Assembly: GCF_001475935.1 (NCBI RefSeq)
Contig: NZ_LDQA01000007.1
Coordinates: forward strand, 1 to 64,000
Reading direction: 5' to 3'
Origin: Aureimonas ureilytica
Lineage (GTDB): Bacteria > Pseudomonadota > Alphaproteobacteria > Rhizobiales > Rhizobiaceae
Length of the DNA stretch: 64,000 bases
Shown: in pieces, positions 17,125 through 26,548 of the stretch
Numbering within the stretch: the first letter of the stretch is position 1
Layout of the letters: each line of letters begins with the position of its first letter
Position numbers and translations under genes: made by a program
Notes under the pieces: model-generated
Told to the model about the DNA's origin: nothing
The model's database searches: none
The model's input: the letters and a program-made list of their open reading frames with translations, nothing else

Positions 17125-17784
17125 TTGATCCGGTTCGAGAATGTGGGCCTGCGTTACGACATGGGGCCGGAGGTGCTGCGCGATCTCACCTTCGAGATCC
17201 GCGCGCGCTCGTTCCAGTTTCTGACCGGGCCTTCGGGCGCGGGCAAAACCAGCCTTCTGCGGATGCTCTTCCTGGCTCTGAGGCCGACGCGCGGCACGAT
17301 CACCGTGCTCGGCCGCGACGCCGCGACATTGAAGCGCACCGATCTTCCCGCCATTCGCCGGCGGATCGGCGTGGTGTTTCAGGACTTCCGCCTGCTCGAC
17401 CATATGACGACCTACGAGAATGTCGCGCTGCCGCTCCGCGTGCGCGGCAAGGACGAGGCGAGCTACCGGCAGGACGTGATCGACCTGATCCGCTGGGTGG
17501 GCCTGGGCGACCGGCTCGACGCGCCCCCGCTCGTTCTCTCGGGCGGCGAAAAGCAGCGCGCGGCGATCGCGCGCGCTCTGATCGACCAGCCCGATATTCT
17601 TCTGGCCGACGAGCCGACCGGCAATGTCGATCCGCCTTTGGCGCGCCGTCTTTTGCGGCTCTTCATGGAACTCAACCGGACCGGCACCGCGGTCGTCATC
17701 GCCACGCACGATCTGGCGCTGATGGAGCAGGTGGAAGCCCGGCGGCTGGTGCTGGGAGACGGGCGGCTCGACATCTATGATTGA
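17125..17784 (+). CDS. ftsE: Cell division ATP-binding protein FtsE
   Basis: A 219-residue ABC ATPase that, with FtsX, couples ATP hydrolysis to activation of peptidoglycan hydrolases at the division site. Walker [10 protein letters not shown] is at residues 36-44, the signature [13 protein letters not shown] at about 136-148 and Walker [14 protein letters not shown] after it. The start is TTG 17125, which gives the standard [11 protein letters not shown] and has GGGCGGA upstream. An earlier ATG at 17068 would add 19 atypical residues. ftsX overlaps the end by eight bases. Confidence 0.95.
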   Translation: MIRFENVGLRYDMGPEVLRDLTFEIRARSFQFLTGPSGAGKTSLLRMLFLALRPTRGTITVLGRDAATLKRTDLPAIRRRIGVVFQDFRLLDHMTTYENVALPLRVRGKDEASYRQDVIDLIRWVGLGDRLDAPPLVLSGGEKQRAAIARALIDQPDILLADEPTGNVDPPLARRLLRLFMELNRTGTAVVIATHDLALMEQVEARRLVLGDGRLDIYD

Positions 17785-18745
17785 TCGCGTTCTCTCCCGC
17801 TTGCCGGCCCTCGCGCGCTCGGCCGGCGCGCGCGCCGCGCCCATCGTGCCGCCCGGCAATGTCGCGGGCCGCGCGCTTCTGACCGTCATCGCCATCATGA
17901 CCTTTCTGGCCAGCCTCACGGTCGGGGCGGTGACGCTGGTGTCCGACACGGCCGCGCAATGGCAATCTCAGATCGCGCGCGAGGTCACGGTGCAGATCCG
18001 ACCCGACGAGGGGCTGGACATGGGCGCCGCGCTCAGCCGCGTGCAGATGGTGGCGCTCTCGACCCATGGCATCCTGTCGGCCGAGGCGATGGACGACGCG
18101 GCCACCAGCCGGCTTCTGGAGCCTTGGCTCGGCGAAGGGCTGAAGCTCGACGATCTGCCCGTGCCCCGTCTCGTCATTATCGCCATCAACGAGGACGATC
18201 CGCCCGATTTCGCCGCGCTCGGCAAGGCGATCCGCGACGCCGTGCCCCAGGCCAGCCTCGACGATCACCGCGCCTGGGTGTCACGCCTCGTGTCCATGGC
18301 CCATGCCACCGTCTGGACCGGCATCGCCATTCTGGCGCTGGTGCTGGTGGCAACCGTGCTCACCGTCGTCTTCGCCACGCGCGGCGCCATGACGGGCAAC
18401 CGGCACATCATCGAGGTGCTGCATTTCGTCGGCGCGCGGGGCTCCTTCATCGCGGCCGAGTTCCAGCGCCATTTCCTGAAGCTCGGCCTCATCGGCGCCT
18501 TGGCCGGCGGCGCGGTCGCGCTCTGCGCCTTCTACCTCTTCGGGCGCTGGACGGCGGCCAATCAGGCGACGCCCGAAGCCGACCAGATCAGCGCCCTGTT
18601 CGGCTCCTTTTCCATCGGCTGGACCGGCTATGGCGGCGTTCTCCTGCTGATCGTGCTGATCGGGGTGTTGACGGCGGTCACATCTCGCGTGACCGTGATC
18701 CGGCAATTGGCCGCCATCGACATGCTCTCGCCGGTGGAAGCGTGA
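17777..18745 (+). CDS. ftsX: Cell division protein FtsX
   Basis: A 322-residue membrane partner of FtsE. The expected four-helix plan is visible: a first helix at about residues 35-57, a periplasmic domain of about 115 residues, then three helices (about 176-196, 234-254 and 285-305). The ATG lies inside the last codons of ftsE (8-bp overlap), a usual coupling of these two. The end LAAIDMLSPVEA is like the FtsX C-terminus in rhizobia. ydcF follows 25 bases later. Confidence 0.93.
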   Translation: MIDRVLSRLPALARSAGARAAPIVPPGNVAGRALLTVIAIMTFLASLTVGAVTLVSDTAAQWQSQIAREVTVQIRPDEGLDMGAALSRVQMVALSTHGILSAEAMDDAATSRLLEPWLGEGLKLDDLPVPRLVIIAINEDDPPDFAALGKAIRDAVPQASLDDHRAWVSRLVSMAHATVWTGIAILALVLVATVLTVVFATRGAMTGNRHIIEVLHFVGARGSFIAAEFQRHFLKLGLIGALAGGAVALCAFYLFGRWTAANQATPEADQISALFGSFSIGWTGYGGVLLLIVLIGVLTAVTSRVTVIRQLAAIDMLSPVEA

Positions 18746-18770
18746 ACGAACAATCGAGAGCCGGCGTTAT

Positions 18771-19496
18771 ATGGGCATGACGGGCACGGAGGGTTTGAGG
18801 CGCGAGGTCGGGAGCACGGAAAGCCGGCGTCGAACGCGGCATACCGGGCGGCGTCTCTTCGTGGCCGTGTTCCTTCTGGGCTTTGCCGCCGCTTCCTATC
18901 TCGCCGGCGGTTTCGTGCGCTTCGCGCGGGACGTGGCGCTTCTGACGACGCCCCCCGAGGCCGCGCAGGCGGACGGGATCGTGGTGCTGACCGGCGGCGA
19001 GCAGCGGCTGCAACAGGGCATCGAGCTTCTGCGCAGCGGGGAGGGGCAGCGGCTTCTCGTCAGCGGCGTCAATCGCGGCACCAGCGCCAAGGCTCTGGCG
19101 CGCACCACGGGCACCGACAGCGCCTTGTTCGAATGCTGCGTCGATCTCGACTACGAGGCGCTGAACACGATCGGCAATGCCGAAATGGCGACCCGCTGGG
19201 CCCATCGGCACGGTTTCCGCCGCCTGCTGCTCGTGACCAGCGACTACCATATCCCGCGTTCGCTCCTGGAAATGGCCGATGTCCCGGACGCTCCCGAAGT
19301 GGTTCCCTATCCCGTCTCGCCCGATAAGCTCTGGCGGGCCGATGGCTGGCCGACGCGGCTGGGTCTCCGGCTTCTTGCGACCGAATATGCCAAGGTTCTG
19401 GCGGTGAAGGCGCGCGTCGCCTGGCACCATGTGGTGACCGCCGACGGCGAGCGGCGCGTGGCCGGGCATGTCGGCTCTCAGGCGTCCTTCAAATAA
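18771..19496 (+). CDS. ydcF: YdcF/ElyC-family DUF218 protein
   Basis: A 241-residue protein with one N-terminal helix (about residues 27-47) and a DUF218 domain, seen in ADGIVVLTGGEQRLQQGIELLRSG (about residues 67-90), LLVSGVNRG and LLLVTSDYHIPRSLLE. Members of this family affect envelope biogenesis (ElyC) or bind SAM (YdcF); the reaction is unknown. ATG 18777 is an alternative start two codons later. It follows ftsX closely and precedes plsC, an arrangement repeated in many rhizobia, so an envelope role is likely. Confidence 0.88.
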   Translation: MGMTGTEGLRREVGSTESRRRTRHTGRRLFVAVFLLGFAAASYLAGGFVRFARDVALLTTPPEAAQADGIVVLTGGEQRLQQGIELLRSGEGQRLLVSGVNRGTSAKALARTTGTDSALFECCVDLDYEALNTIGNAEMATRWAHRHGFRRLLLVTSDYHIPRSLLEMADVPDAPEVVPYPVSPDKLWRADGWPTRLGLRLLATEYAKVLAVKARVAWHHVVTADGERRVAGHVGSQASFK

Positions 19497-19569
19497 TCCT
19501 CAAAGCCTCGTATGACAGCGGCGCGCGAGCCCTCGCGCGCAGCCCGGCCGGCCTTTTGCGATCCCGTTC

Positions 19570-20346
19570 ATGACGCTTATTCGATCCATCCTGTTTCAGA
19601 TCCTGTTCTACGCCAATCTGGCGGGGCAGATTCTCCTGTATCTGCCGATCTTCTTCATCGTGCCCGAGCGGGTCTGCTGGCGGCTGGTGAAGTTCTGGGC
19701 GCGCTCCAGTCTCTGGCTCCTGCGCCTCACGGCCGGCACGCGCTCGGTGATCACGGGGCAGGAGCATGTTCCCGCCGGCCCGGTGATCGTGGCGTCCAAG
19801 CACCAGTCCTTCTGGGAGGTGATCGCGCTTGTGCCTGAGTTCGAGAAGCCGACCTTCATCCTCAAGAAGGAGCTGATGAAGATTCCCGTCTTCGGCTGGT
19901 ACGCCAAGCGCATGGGCATGATCCCCGTGGATCGCAAGCGGCGCGGCGCGGTGCTGCCGAGCCTTCTGGCCGAGGCGCGCAAAGCCATCGCGGACGGGCG
20001 GCAGATCATCATCTTTCCCGAAGGCACCCGCGCCGCGCCGGGCACCGCGCCGAACTATCGCCCCGGCATCCACTTCCTCTACGATGCGCTGGGCCTCAGC
20101 ATCGTGCCGGTCGGCCTCAATTCCGGCCTCTTCTGGCCACGGCAGGCGGTGCGCCGTCAGCCCGGCACGATCCGCGCGGAGTTTCTGGAGCCGATCGGCC
20201 CGGGCCTGAAGCGAGACGCGTTGCTGAAGACCCTCGGAGGGCGGATCGAAGCCTCGTCCGACGCGCTGATGCGCCGGGCCATCGCCGAGCAGCCCGCCTT
20301 GCCGGTGAGCCCGCTTCTGGCCGCGCATCTGGCGCAGACGGTCTGA
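19570..20346 (+). CDS. plsC: 1-acyl-sn-glycerol-3-phosphate acyltransferase
   Basis: A 258-residue inner-membrane enzyme that adds the second acyl chain to lysophosphatidic acid. An N-terminal membrane helix (about residues 9-32) precedes the acyltransferase motifs KHQSFWE (about residues 77-83) and IIIFPEGTRAAPG (about 149-161). The first motif is the HX4E form, common in alphaproteobacteria, where HX4D is the textbook form. It is probably in the same transcript as ftsE-ftsX-ydcF. The stop faces the convergent ChaC-like gene with a 9-base gap. Confidence 0.93.
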   Translation: MTLIRSILFQILFYANLAGQILLYLPIFFIVPERVCWRLVKFWARSSLWLLRLTAGTRSVITGQEHVPAGPVIVASKHQSFWEVIALVPEFEKPTFILKKELMKIPVFGWYAKRMGMIPVDRKRRGAVLPSLLAEARKAIADGRQIIIFPEGTRAAPGTAPNYRPGIHFLYDALGLSIVPVGLNSGLFWPRQAVRRQPGTIRAEFLEPIGPGLKRDALLKTLGGRIEASSDALMRRAIAEQPALPVSPLLAAHLAQTV

Positions 20347-20355
20347 GCCAGCCCA

Positions 20356-20868
20356 TCAAAGCCGGGCGACCACCTCGCCGAGCCAGCGGTCGGTGAGGCC
20401 GAGCCGACGGATTTCCTCATGGGCCGAGCGGACATAATCGACATTGGGGCCGGACTGGCCGTGCCCGCCCGCCACCAGCCGGGCCGCCGTGTCCACGTCC
20501 AGCCGCCCGGCATATTGCGTATGGCCGCGATCCACGATGTAGGCGAGGGCGCGCACGGGGCGCCCGTCCTCGAGGCGGATCGGCAGGGTCGTTTCCTTAT
20601 AGACGCTGGTCGGCAGTTCGCGCTCGCGCAGATAGGCGATCACCTCCTCGCGCTTGGCTTCGGCAACGCGAAATCCCATGCCGATGCAGGAGCCGCCCCG
20701 GTCGAGCCCGAAGACGAGGCCCGGCCGCTCCGGCGTGCCGCGATGCACATGGGAGTAGATGCAGAGCGAGCGATGGAAGCCGCCGAGCCGGGCCTTCACC
20801 CGCTCCTCGAAGGCAAAGCCCGGCCGCCACATCAGCGAGCCATAGCCAAACACCCACAAATCGCCCAT
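20356..20868 (-). CDS. Gamma-glutamylcyclotransferase (ChaC-like)
   Basis: A 170-residue enzyme of the ChaC class, which releases 5-oxoproline from glutathione. The glycine loop VFGYGSLMWRPGF at residues 5-17 and the LGGFHRSLCIYS and RPGLVFGLDRGGSC segments are diagnostic; VYKETTLPI and ALAYIVDRGHTQYAG follow. Three in-frame ATG codons are close together (20895, 20880, 20868). The last is chosen because it gives the usual short lead to the glycine loop and has AAGGGA upstream. The gene stands alone. Confidence 0.9.
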   Translation of the reverse strand: MGDLWVFGYGSLMWRPGFAFEERVKARLGGFHRSLCIYSHVHRGTPERPGLVFGLDRGGSCIGMGFRVAEAKREEVIAYLRERELPTSVYKETTLPIRLEDGRPVRALAYIVDRGHTQYAGRLDVDTAARLVAGGHGQSGPNVDYVRSAHEEIRRLGLTDRWLGEVVARL

Positions 20869-21020
20869 AGCGCTTGCCATTCCCTTGGCGGGCACGCCAC
20901 ACGCTTGCCCGGTTTGACGGATGCAGCCTCATCCCCGAGCCGAATCGGGTTGTGAAACCACGCGCGCCAGCCGGGCTCGAATCCGGCCACGACGCCTCTG
21001 GCGAGAAAAAGGACGAGACG

Positions 21021-22055
21021 ATGGCAAGGTCAAGCATACCGGCGCAGGCTCCACGACGCTCGGCTGCCGGCCGCGTCTTCGGCTGGCTTCTCGCGCTGGT
21101 CATCCTTCTGGCTGCGATTGGCGCGGGCGGGTGGTACTGGCTGGCGGGCGAGCTCGACCGGCGCATCGCCTCGGCGCTGGATGCGGCAGCCGGCCAGGGC
21201 GCGGTGGTGCTGTGCGAAAACCGGCAGGTCTTCGGCTTTCCCTTCCGGCTGGGTCTCTCCTGCGACAGGATTTCGGTGGATGCGCAGCAGAACGGCGTGC
21301 GCCTCGCCACCGGCGCGCTGCGCACGGCCGCCCAGGTCTACGACCCCAGCCATATCGTCGCCGAACTCGACGGCCCCGCGCTGGTGGACACGCCCGATCT
21401 GCCCCCGCTCCATCTGAACTGGACGCTGGCCCAGGCCTCCAGCACGCTCTGGACGGAAGGGTTGGAGCGCTTCTCGCTGGTGATGGAAGCCCCGGTTCTC
21501 TCGACCCGCAACGGGCAGGAAGCCGGCGCGCCGATTGCCAGTTCGCAGCATCTCGAAGCCCATGCGCGGCAGAACGGCGCGGCGCTGGATCTCGCCTTCA
21601 CCGACAAGGCGATCGCCGCCACGATCCCCGGCATCCCGCCGCTTCCCCCCTTCGATCTCTCGGCCGATCTCTCGCTGGACGGCGCGGCCGGCTGGCTGCG
21701 GTCGGGCGTTCCGGCCGCCAATGTCTCGGAAGCTTTGCGCGGGCAGGCGGGTACGATCCGCCTTCTCGAACTTTCGTTGCCGGGCGGCGGCGGGGCGCAA
21801 TTGTCAGGCCCGTTCAGCGTGTCGCCGACGGGCGAACTCTCGGGCGATTTCCGCCTCGCGCTCGAAAATCCGCAGGCCATCGCCGGTCTGGTCGGTGTCC
21901 TCGTGCCCGGCACCGGCGGGCTCGCCACCACGATCGCCGGCGCGGTCGGCTTTGCCGGCCGGCAGGAGGGCGGAAAGACCGTGGTGGACGTTCAGGTGCG
22001 AAATGGCGAAGCGCGCCTCGGCTTCATCCCGCTCGGCCGCCTGCCGCGCATCTGA
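21021..22055 (+). CDS. DUF2125-domain exported protein
   Basis: A 344-residue protein with an N-terminal signal anchor (about residues 17-36) and a large periplasmic domain. CENRQVFGFPFRLGLSCDRISVD (about residues 66-88) is the characteristic DUF2125 opening with two cysteines, and the later part alternates beta-strand-like segments ending in RLGFIPLGRLPRI. Function is unknown; AsmA-like folds are sometimes suggested. ATG 21021 is preceded by a GGACGAGA ribosome site. It is a frequent rhizobial neighbour of the ChaC-like gene and tyrC. Confidence 0.85.
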   Translation: MARSSIPAQAPRRSAAGRVFGWLLALVILLAAIGAGGWYWLAGELDRRIASALDAAAGQGAVVLCENRQVFGFPFRLGLSCDRISVDAQQNGVRLATGALRTAAQVYDPSHIVAELDGPALVDTPDLPPLHLNWTLAQASSTLWTEGLERFSLVMEAPVLSTRNGQEAGAPIASSQHLEAHARQNGAALDLAFTDKAIAATIPGIPPLPPFDLSADLSLDGAAGWLRSGVPAANVSEALRGQAGTIRLLELSLPGGGGAQLSGPFSVSPTGELSGDFRLALENPQAIAGLVGVLVPGTGGLATTIAGAVGFAGRQEGGKTVVDVQVRNGEARLGFIPLGRLPRI

Positions 22056-22086
22056 GACAGACGGTCGCCGGTTCGATGGTTCGTTC

Positions 22087-22104
22087 TATACGCTTTCGTA
22101 TAGC
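22087..22104. promoter_or_regulatory. Short palindrome upstream of the exported Dps gene
   Basis: CTATACG (22087-22093) and CGTATAG (22098-22104) form a perfect 7-bp inverted repeat around CTTT, 60 bases before the start of the exported Dps-like gene. Its compact size and place suit an operator or a short hairpin; the TATACG half also resembles a -10 region. Confidence 0.4.
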
Positions 22105-22163
22105 TGAAACCTTCGCTCGACTCGGCCTGTTGGACGGACATCCCATCCTTTCGGAGATGTCTC

Positions 22164-23099
22164 TTGAACCGTTTGCTCTCGTCTTCGGCCCTGTCTCTCG
22201 CCGCCGTTCTCATCGCTTTCCCGGTGCTGGCGCAGCCAGCGCCCGCACCATCCAGCCAAGCCGCACCCTCGGGCCAAGAGCTGGCGGCGTCCGTCGCCGG
22301 GACCGAGGGCCAAGCCCTCGCGCCCAAGCTGCGGGAGATCGGCGCGGAGGGATCAAGCTCTCCCGCCACGCCGCCAGCCGTGCCGCAGGACTCATCGCCC
22401 TATCCCAACAATCAGGTGAGTTCGGCGCCCTACATCTCGCCCAATGGCGGCGAGGAGGGTCTGAAAGCCTCGGTGCGCGCGCTTCAGAACACGCTGACGG
22501 AACTGCAGGCCTTGCAACTCCAGACCAAGCAGGCGCACTGGAACGTGTCCGGTCCGTTCTTCTATCCCCTGCATGAGCAACTCGACGAGCAGCACACGGC
22601 CTGGGGCAAGATGGCCGATCTCGTCGCCGAGCGCCTGCTCGCCATCGGCGTCTCGTCGGACGGCCGCGCGACGACCATCGTCCAGACCTCTTCGCTGCCG
22701 GAGTTTCCGGGCGGCTTCATCGACGACGGCGAGGTCGTGCGCTGGTTCACCCTGGCCTACAAGCAGGTGGGCGAAGAGGTGCGCGGCGCGATCCGCGCGT
22801 CTGAGGAAAACGACCCGGAGACCTCCAACATCCTGCAGGAGGTGGAAGGGCAACTCGCCAAGTATCAGTGGATGATGCGCGCCTATGTGCAGACGACGCC
22901 GACCGACGCCAACAACGCGCAGCCGCTGAACACGGGGCGGTCGATCGATCTTCCCGCCAACCGCGAGCCGGTCCAGCTGAATGGCGCGAACACGGGCGAC
23001 ACGCGCTCCGATGGGGCACCCAAGGCCGCGCCGCCGCAGCCCGGAATGCCAAAGCCCGGAATGCCGAAGCCGAATACGCCGCCGGCACCGCGCCCCTGA
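22164..23099 (+). CDS. Exported Dps/ferritin-like protein
   Basis: A 311-residue protein with a clear signal peptide (hydrophobic core at residues 4-20, cleavage likely after VLA at 23), a 70-residue Pro/Ser/Ala linker, a Dps domain (about residues 98-260) and a Pro-rich tail with repeated PGMPKP. The ferroxidase residues are complete: H125 in AHWNVSG, H137 and D141 in PLHEQLDE, D152 and E156 in ADLVAERL. Dps proteins oxidise ferrous iron with peroxide and normally sit in the cytoplasm on DNA; this one should reach the periplasm. The start is TTG 22164 behind GGAGA. It is alone, between DUF2125 and the convergent tyrC. Confidence 0.85.
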   Translation: MNRLLSSSALSLAAVLIAFPVLAQPAPAPSSQAAPSGQELAASVAGTEGQALAPKLREIGAEGSSSPATPPAVPQDSSPYPNNQVSSAPYISPNGGEEGLKASVRALQNTLTELQALQLQTKQAHWNVSGPFFYPLHEQLDEQHTAWGKMADLVAERLLAIGVSSDGRATTIVQTSSLPEFPGGFIDDGEVVRWFTLAYKQVGEEVRGAIRASEENDPETSNILQEVEGQLAKYQWMMRAYVQTTPTDANNAQPLNTGRSIDLPANREPVQLNGANTGDTRSDGAPKAAPPQPGMPKPGMPKPNTPPAPRP

Positions 23100-23115
23100 A
23101 CCGACCCGAGACAGG

Positions 23116-23137
23116 GCCGAGGCTTCGCAGCCTCGGC
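23116..23137. terminator. Bidirectional hairpin between convergent genes
   Basis: GCCGAGGC (23116-23123) pairs perfectly with GCCTCGGC (23130-23137) around TTCGCA, between the stops of the exported Dps gene and tyrC. There is no T-run, so termination may be Rho-aided. Confidence 0.6.
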
Positions 23138-23144
23138 TCTCCAT

Positions 23145-24101
23145 TCATTCGCCCGGCGCGGAGCCTTCGTTCCACGGGTCCTTGCGGGGCTTGAGGCGGC
23201 CGAAATTGGCCTCCTGCGTGTCCTGGCCCGCTTCCACGATGGAGCGGCGGATGGCGCGGGTGCGCGTGAAGAGGTCGAACAGCGTGTCCCCGTCCGCCCA
23301 GCGGATGGCCCGCTGGAGCGAGGCGAGGTCTTCCGAGAAGCGCGCCAGCATTTCCAGAACCGCCTCGCGATTGTTCAGGAAGATGTCGCGCCACATGGTC
23401 GGGTCGGAGGCGGCGATGCGCGTGAAGTCGCGAAAGCCCGAGGCCGAGAACTTGATGACCTCGGATTGCGTAACCGTCTCCAGATCGGCGGCGGTGCCGA
23501 CGATATTGTAGGCGATGAGATGGGGCACATGGCTGACGATGGCGAGCACGAGGTCATGGTGCTCGGCCGTCATGGTCTCGACCATCGCGCCCGTCGCCTT
23601 CCAGAAGCGCACGAGGCGCTCGGTGGCGGCGGGGTCGGTGCCTTCGATCGGCGTCAGGATGGTCCAGCGGTTTTCGAACAGCTCCAGAAAGCCCGCGTCC
23701 GGGCCGGACTGCTCGGTGCCGGCGATCGGATGGCCCGGCACGAAATGAACGTGACCCGGCAGATGCGGCTGCATGGCCGAGACGACTGCTGCCTTGACCG
23801 AGCCGACATCCGATACGATCGCGCCGGGCTTCAGATGCGGGCCGATGGCCGCTGCCGCCGCGCCGCAGGAGCCGACCGGCAGGCACAGGATCACGAGATC
23901 GGCGCCGGCCACGGCCTCGGCCGGGTCGAGATGGTAGCTCGTGCCGAGCTTCAGCTCTTCGGCGCGCTTCAGCGTCTCGGGCCGGCGCGTGGCGATGGCG
24001 ACCTCGCCGGCCAAGCCCCGGTCGCGGATATTGAGCGCGATGGAGGAGCCGATGAGGCCGATGCCGATCAGCGCGACCTTGTCGAAAAGCGGCGTGGTCA
24101 T
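23145..24101 (-). CDS. tyrC: Prephenate/arogenate dehydrogenase
   Basis: A 318-residue NAD-dependent enzyme of tyrosine synthesis, making 4-hydroxyphenylpyruvate from prephenate or tyrosine from arogenate. The Rossmann motif [16 protein letters not shown] is at residues 10-25. [23 protein letters not shown] and [18 protein letters not shown] (about residues 119-136) are the TyrA-family landmarks. No ACT or chorismate mutase domain is fused. The ATG overlaps the hisC stop as ATGA, so the aminotransferase and dehydrogenase are made together. Confidence 0.93.
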   Translation of the reverse strand: MTTPLFDKVALIGIGLIGSSIALNIRDRGLAGEVAIATRRPETLKRAEELKLGTSYHLDPAEAVAGADLVILCLPVGSCGAAAAAIGPHLKPGAIVSDVGSVKAAVVSAMQPHLPGHVHFVPGHPIAGTEQSGPDAGFLELFENRWTILTPIEGTDPAATERLVRFWKATGAMVETMTAEHHDLVLAIVSHVPHLIAYNIVGTAADLETVTQSEVIKFSASGFRDFTRIAASDPTMWRDIFLNNREAVLEMLARFSEDLASLQRAIRWADGDTLFDLFTRTRAIRRSIVEAGQDTQEANFGRLKPRKDPWNEGSAPGE

Positions 24102-25201
24102 CGGCCCATGAACTCCTTCAGCGCGGCGAGAACGCCTTCGTTGGCCTCAGCCGAGCCGACCGTCATGCGTAGCGCATGGGGGAAGCCGTAGCCCGTGACG
24201 CGGCGCAGGATGAAACCGCGCTCGGTCAGGAAAGCGTCGGCCTCGGCCGCCGTGCGCCCGGAATCCTGCGGAAAGTGGACGAGCACGAAATTACCGACCG
24301 AGGGCGTCACGCGCAGGCCGAGCGCGGAGAGGCCCACGGTCAGTCGCTCCAGCCATTCATTGTTGTGCGCGACGGTCTTCTCGACATGGGCGCGGTCGCG
24401 AATGGCCGCCGCGCCGGCCGCGATGGCCATGGCGTTGAGGTTGAAGGGGCCGCGAATGCGGTCCAGCGCGTCCACGATGGCTTCGGGCGCGTACATCCAG
24501 CCGATGCGCAGGCTGGCGAGCCCGTGGATCTTCGAGAAGGTGCGCGTCATCACGACATTCTCGTTCTCGGAGACGAGTTCGAGGCCGGACGAATAGTCGT
24601 TGCGACGGACATATTCCGCATAGGCCGCGTCGAGCACGAGCAGCACATGCGCGGGCAGGGCGGCATGAAGGCGGCGCACTTCGTCCGCCGGCAGATAGGT
24701 GCCGGTCGGATTGTTCGGATTGGCGAGAAAGACGATCTTGGTGCGCGGGGTCACGCAGGCGAGGATCGCATCCACCTCCGCCCGCTCGTCCCGCTCCTTG
24801 GCGACGACCGGCACCGCACCCGCCGCGCGGATATAGATGTCGTAGACGAGAAAGCCGTGCTCGGTGTGAACGGCTTCGTCGCCGGGCGACAGGAAGCCTT
24901 GGGCGAGCAGGCCGAGCAACTCGTCCGAGCCGTTGCCGCAAAGGATGTTGGCGGGGTTCAGCCCATGCACCTCGCCGATCGCCTGACGCAGCGCGTTCGC
25001 CTGCCCGTCGGGGTAGAGTTCGAGATGGGTCGTCACTTCGGCGAGCGCCGCCTGTACGGCGGGCGAAGCGCCGAAAGGCGTCTCGTTGGAGGAAAGCTTG
25101 TGCAGCTTCACGCCTTCGGGGGCGCGGCTCTTGCCCGGCACATAGGCGTGGATATCCAGAACGCCGGGCTTGGGAACGGGACGCGCGCGCTGTTCGGACA
25201 T
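24098..25201 (-). CDS. hisC: Histidinol-phosphate/aromatic aminotransferase
   Basis: A 367-residue class I PLP aminotransferase of the HisC type, converting histidinol phosphate, and often phenylpyruvate or prephenate, with glutamate. [14 protein letters not shown] near the start, [11 protein letters not shown] (about residues 165-175), DAAYAEYV and the PLP-lysine segment [17 protein letters not shown] (about residues 220-236) are all as expected. Coupling to tyrC suggests a role in aromatic amino acid synthesis as well as histidine. ATG 25201 is chosen over an upstream in-frame codon at 25246 because [17 protein letters not shown] is the usual family start. Confidence 0.95.
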   Translation of the reverse strand: MSEQRARPVPKPGVLDIHAYVPGKSRAPEGVKLHKLSSNETPFGASPAVQAALAEVTTHLELYPDGQANALRQAIGEVHGLNPANILCGNGSDELLGLLAQGFLSPGDEAVHTEHGFLVYDIYIRAAGAVPVVAKERDERAEVDAILACVTPRTKIVFLANPNNPTGTYLPADEVRRLHAALPAHVLLVLDAAYAEYVRRNDYSSGLELVSENENVVMTRTFSKIHGLASLRIGWMYAPEAIVDALDRIRGPFNLNAMAIAAGAAAIRDRAHVEKTVAHNNEWLERLTVGLSALGLRVTPSVGNFVLVHFPQDSGRTAAEADAFLTERGFILRRVTGYGFPHALRMTVGSAEANEGVLAALKEFMGR

Positions 25202-25363
25202 GGGAAACGAGCCTGCAAGGTTGGCGAAAATCGTTGGGGGTCGCATAGACCCGCCACGCCGCCTTGTCGAGGACCGCAGCCGGCACGGGCCGAAACGTCA
25301 GGGCGCAGGGGAGGGCGCGCGCAAGATTGTTGCCTTCGCGCCCGGCAGTCGATAGCACAGGTC

Positions 25364-26548
25364 ATGTCCATCATCGCCGATCCTGTCACCGGGGAAAACC
25401 TCGGCATTCGCGAGGCCCGCCAGCCCTCGTCCAAGGTCGCCTATTTCGGCGAAAACGAGCCGCTGCGCCTCGATGCCGGGCGCACGCTCTCTCCCTTTCA
25501 CATCGCCTACGAGACCTATGGCGAGCTGAACGCCGACAAGTCCAACGCGATCTATGTCTGCCATGCGCTGACGGGCGACCAGTACGCCGCCAGCCCCAAT
25601 CCTGTGACCGGCAAGCCCGGCTGGTGGTCCACGCTGATCGGGCCGGGCAAGCCGATCGACACGGATCGCTTCTTTGTGGTCTGCTCCAATGTCATCGGCT
25701 CCTGCATGGGCTCGACCGGTCCGGCCTCGGTCGATCTGTCCACCGGCCTGCCCTATGCGCTCGATCTGCCCGTTCTCACCATCCCAGACATGGTGCGCGC
25801 GCAGGCGATGCTGATGGATCGGCTCGGCATCGGCCAGCTCTTCGCCGTGATCGGCGGCTCGATGGGCGGGATGCAGTGCCTGCAATGGACGGTGGCTTAT
25901 CCCGAGCGCGTCTTCGCGGCGCTGCCGATCGCCACCGGCGCGCGCCATTCCTCGCAGAACATCGCCTTTCATGAGGTCGGCCGGCAGGCCGTCATGGCCG
26001 ATCCCGATTGGCGCGGCGGGCATTACCTTCAATACGGCACGCGCCCTCACAAGGGGCTCGCCGTCGCGCGCATGGCCGCGCATGTGACCTATCTCTCGGA
26101 AGCGGCGCTGCATCGCAAATTCGGCCGCAACCTTCAGGATCGCGAAAAGCTCGGCTTCGGCTTCGAGGCCGATTTCCAGATCGAGAGCTATCTGCGCCAC
26201 CAAGGCATGACCTTCGTCGATCGCTTCGACGCCAATGCCTATCTCTATCTCACCCGCGCGATGGATTATTTCGACATCGCGGGCGAGCATGGGGGCAAGC
26301 TGGCCGAGGCTTTTCGAGGGGCCAAGACGCGCTTCTGCCTCGTCTCCTTCTCGTCCGACTGGCTGTTCCCGACCAGCGAAAGCCGCTCGATCGTTCATGC
26401 GCTGAACGCCAATGCCGCCTCCGTCTCCTTCGTGGAGATCGAGACCGACAAAGGCCACGACGCTTTTCTTCTCGACGAGCCGGAATTCACCGGCGCGGTG
26501 CAGGGCTTCGTCTCTTCCGCCGCCAAGGCCAGAGGCCTTCTGCCATGA
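25364..26548 (+). CDS. metX: Homoserine O-acetyltransferase
   Basis: A 394-residue alpha/beta hydrolase-fold enzyme that acylates homoserine with acetyl-CoA (some relatives use succinyl-CoA) for methionine synthesis. The nucleophile motif GGSMGGMQ lies near residue 165, the acid in [11 protein letters not shown] and the histidine in [10 protein letters not shown] near the end. [10 protein letters not shown] and [10 protein letters not shown] are further landmarks. metW overlaps by ATGA. The 160-base space before it shows no SAM-II riboswitch features that I can recognise. Confidence 0.96.
   Translation: MSIIADPVTGENLGIREARQPSSKVAYFGENEPLRLDAGRTLSPFHIAYETYGELNADKSNAIYVCHALTGDQYAASPNPVTGKPGWWSTLIGPGKPIDTDRFFVVCSNVIGSCMGSTGPASVDLSTGLPYALDLPVLTIPDMVRAQAMLMDRLGIGQLFAVIGGSMGGMQCLQWTVAYPERVFAALPIATGARHSSQNIAFHEVGRQAVMADPDWRGGHYLQYGTRPHKGLAVARMAAHVTYLSEAALHRKFGRNLQDREKLGFGFEADFQIESYLRHQGMTFVDRFDANAYLYLTRAMDYFDIAGEHGGKLAEAFRGAKTRFCLVSFSSDWLFPTSESRSIVHALNANAASVSFVEIETDKGHDAFLLDEPEFTGAVQGFVSSAAKARGLLP

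Noticed and set aside
25202-25363. Possible SAM-II riboswitch before metX
   Set aside because: This is a usual place for one in alphaproteobacteria, but I could not find the conserved stem-loop words or the A-rich pseudoknot strand in the 160 bases.
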